DNA of 64,000 bases. Origin: Leptothermofonsia sichuanensis E412 (lineage in GTDB: Bacteria > Cyanobacteriota > Cyanobacteriia > Leptolyngbyales > Leptolyngbyaceae). A program made the position numbers and the translations under genes. The first letter of the stretch is position 1; each line of letters opens with the position of its first letter. Positions 62,449 through 64,000 of the stretch are shown in pieces. Location: NCBI RefSeq assembly GCF_019891175.1, contig NZ_CP072600.1, positions 1,178,001 to 1,242,000 of the forward strand, written 5' to 3'. Below the pieces are notes generated by a model that worked only from the letters and a program-made list of their open reading frames with translations, did no database searches and was not told the origin of the DNA.

Positions 62449-62835
62449 TCAAGAAAGAATTGAGGGATAGAGTCGCTTAAGTTTGATGCGAGCATCTTCA
62501 GTCGTAAATTGCCAATCAATGGTGCGAGATTGATCATTTCTGCGTTCTTCCCAAGCAGCAATTTCCCGTTTCAACGTATCTTGATCTGGGATGCGACGAT
62601 CCAAGCACTGACGGGCTAAAACACTGAGTTCAATTTCTGCCATGTTAAGCCAACTGCCATGTTTTGGTGTGTAATGAATCTCTAATTTGTCTAGAATCCG
62701 CTTGGCTTCTTGAGGTGCAAACGTCTCATACAAGGCAGATGGGTCATGAATATTGAGTTGGTCATGCACGATGGTAATCCATTCGGCATCGGGGTAACGC
62801 ACATCCACCAGATATACTTTGCCGGGGTATAGATT
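62449..62835 (-). pseudogene. IS630-family transposase fragment, C-terminal part
   Basis: The minus-strand frame encodes the second and third parts of the DDE site: VHDQLNIHDPSALYETF and HGSWLNMAEIELSVL. The first Asp region and the N-terminal HTH are missing, and an in-frame stop lies at about 62836. It is a dead remnant. The codons up to a GTG at 62808 could be translated but would not be active. Confidence 0.85.
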
Positions 62836-62896
62836 TTACCCTCTAGATAAAGTAGAAATGAGGTAGACCGTTGAGTGTTGAGCACGGTGCCTCCCA

Positions 62897-63170
62897 ATGA
62901 TCCAACTGAGCTTTAGTGCCGAAGAGATTGAGCAACTACATTACGAACGCTTTCACCATCCACATCCGCGTGTGCAACAAAAAATGGAAGCGTTGTATCT
63001 CAAAAGTCAAGGATACTCGCATCAGGAAATTACCCGGTTGCTTCGGGTGACAAAACCAACGTTGTTGAGCTATCTGCGAGATTATGAAACTGGGGGGATC
63101 GGCAATCTCAAAGAATTGACCTTTTATCGACCCCAGAGTGAACTGAAACAACATCAACAGACTTTGGAAG
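62897..63170 (+). pseudogene. IS630-type transposase N-terminal HTH fragment
   Basis: Starts MIQLSFSAEEIEQLHYERFH and has a helix-turn-helix (SHQEITRLLRVTKPTLLSYL), followed by the typical GGIGNLKELTFYRPQSEL. The protein stops matching at TLE, exactly where an IS66-type end (gtaa) begins at 63171. It is on the opposite strand to the DDE fragment 62 bp away, so they are not one simple element. Confidence 0.8.
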
Positions 63171-64000
63171 GTAATTGCTCAACTCAGCGGGAATAGGGAT
63201 TGGTGAGGGTTTAAGGCCGCAGAAATGGACTCAAAAGCAGAAAGCCCTTGACGCTTACCCGTATTCACCACAGAACGAATATCGGCGAACAAATCTTTGC
63301 CCCACTCGGAGCGAAACCCATTGGTCACCTTGCGAAAAATCACACTCATCCGCAGCGCCTGTTCACTGGCATTATTGGTCGGCGCAATCGTTGTGTCTGC
63401 CAAAAATAGAAACAGATGCTCCCGCAAGTTTCGGTAGCGCGTTTGCAGCCGAATGCCATCGGCTTGAGTCGGACACAGGGCGAGTGCTTGGTCTAATTCT
63501 CGGTTGATCCGGCAGCGATATTGATATTGCGTCGAAGCAGACAATTGCTCCCAGCGTCGATGCCAAGCACAAGCGCGTAAGACTAACCGCTTCATCCGAG
63601 GCGAAAAGATCGTATCCCCGGCATCAATGCCATACTGACAATCGCGCAACTGATGGGCTAAGCAGACTTGCCAATCTGACGCAGGATGTTTCTTTTGAGC
63701 GCTGAACAAATCCGACACCCAAATCTCAGGACGATGCCCTGCCATCACGTGCTCAATCACCTCTGCCCCACGGGACGGGCGAATCACATGCAAGCAGACT
63801 TGAGCATTTTGAAACACCCATTCCCATACCGTCTTGCCTCTCAGCCGCGCACTGGTTTCATCGCTGCCGACCAGTCGGGAACTGCGTAAGCGCTGCACAA
63901 TCGCCGCAATCGATGGGTCTAATTGCGTTTTGACTCGTTGAAAGAGACTTGCCAAAGCACCTTCGGAAATCGCTAAATTGAACACCTCCGACATCAGTTG
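63171..64000 (-). mobile_element. IS66-family insertion sequence, one end inside window
   Basis: The element runs off the right edge. Its end at 63171 starts gtaattgctcaactcagcgg; IS66 ends begin GTAA. The 8 bp before it (tttggaag) are the candidate target duplication. It interrupts the IS630 HTH gene, so it came later. Confidence 0.7.
63179..64000 (-). CDS. IS66-family transposase, 5' end outside window
   Basis: 274 codons are visible; no stop is met upstream to the window edge, so the N-terminus is missing. It has the IS66 core: SSRLVGSDETSARLRGKTVW (first catalytic Asp), WVSDLFSAQKKHPASDWQVC with CLAHQLRD, and the C-terminal TTIAPTNNASEQALR with the Glu, then RKVTNGFRSEWG. All look intact. 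The frame ends 8 bp inside the element. Confidence 0.9.
   Translation of the reverse strand, partial: QLMSEVFNLAISEGALASLFQRVKTQLDPSIAAIVQRLRSSRLVGSDETSARLRGKTVWEWVFQNAQVCLHVIRPSRGAEVIEHVMAGHRPEIWVSDLFSAQKKHPASDWQVCLAHQLRDCQYGIDAGDTIFSPRMKRLVLRACAWHRRWEQLSASTQYQYRCRINRELDQALALCPTQADGIRLQTRYRNLREHLFLFLADTTIAPTNNASEQALRMSVIFRKVTNGFRSEWGKDLFADIRSVVNTGKRQGLSAFESISAALNPHQSLFPLS

Noticed and set aside
62449-63196. One intact IS630 element made of the DDE and HTH frames
   Set aside because: The two parts are on opposite strands, the DDE part has a stop before its first catalytic region, and the HTH part is cut by an IS66 end.

Overview
This window is a chromosomal segment of a cyanobacterium. The evidence is the very frequent HIP1 octamer (gcgatcgc, on both strands, inside and between genes), a caa3-type ctaCDE operon, a Tic22-like protein, a CCB2/CCB4-type cytochrome b6f maturation factor, the gene order rplS-trnW-secE-nusG-rplK-rplA-rplJ-rplL, and several families typical of cyanobacteria (DUF2358, DUF6391-like, a kinase/solute-binding fusion). 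The intergenic low-complexity tracts suggest a filamentous Leptolyngbya/Oscillatoria-type genome. That is inference, and I do not name a genus.

Layout. 0-6.3 kb: a minus-strand type IV pilus operon pilM-pilN-pilO-pilQ, then a membrane protein that runs off the window. 7.2-14.4 kb: a NurA-domain protein, a DacB/PBP4 peptidase, a CCB factor, a small conserved protein, an SpoU/TrmH-type RNA methyltransferase and a prolyl oligopeptidase. 14.6-18.6 kb: a BcsA-like glycosyltransferase, a lone receiver protein and a SWIM zinc-finger protein. 18.6-22.2 kb: acpP-fabF followed by an unusual transketolase. 22.8-25.1 kb: an HdrB-like CCG protein, a lipoprotein and an RRM protein. 25.3-29.7 kb: a potADBC polyamine importer. 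30-36 kb: PBP2, a DUF2358 protein and cytochrome c oxidase ctaCDE. 36.9-41.7 kb: a PilP-like lipoprotein, a DUF6391-like protein and a caspase-fold/TPR protein whose catalytic dyad looks lost. 41.8-47.2 kb: prmC, a Tic22-like protein and a double M16 peptidase. 47.3-51.1 kb: a nickel/cobalt ECF importer with a NikL-like subunit and an extra lipoprotein. 51.4-55.5 kb: the ribosomal protein and transcription-factor cluster with tRNA-Trp. 55.5-62.4 kb: a GlsB-type protein, the kinase/solute-binding fusion, tlyA and a two-component system. 62.4-64 kb: IS630 remains broken by an IS66 element.

The window is mostly housekeeping. The best second looks are: a PilP-like lipoprotein encoded away from pilMNOQ; the caspase-fold protein with Tyr and His in place of the His/Cys dyad; a palindromic MITE-like repeat found three times, each within 20 bp of a stop codon; and low-complexity intergenic sequence that sits in frame inside prmC, cbiQ and the NurA-domain gene. 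No CRISPR array, prophage or clear defence island was seen.
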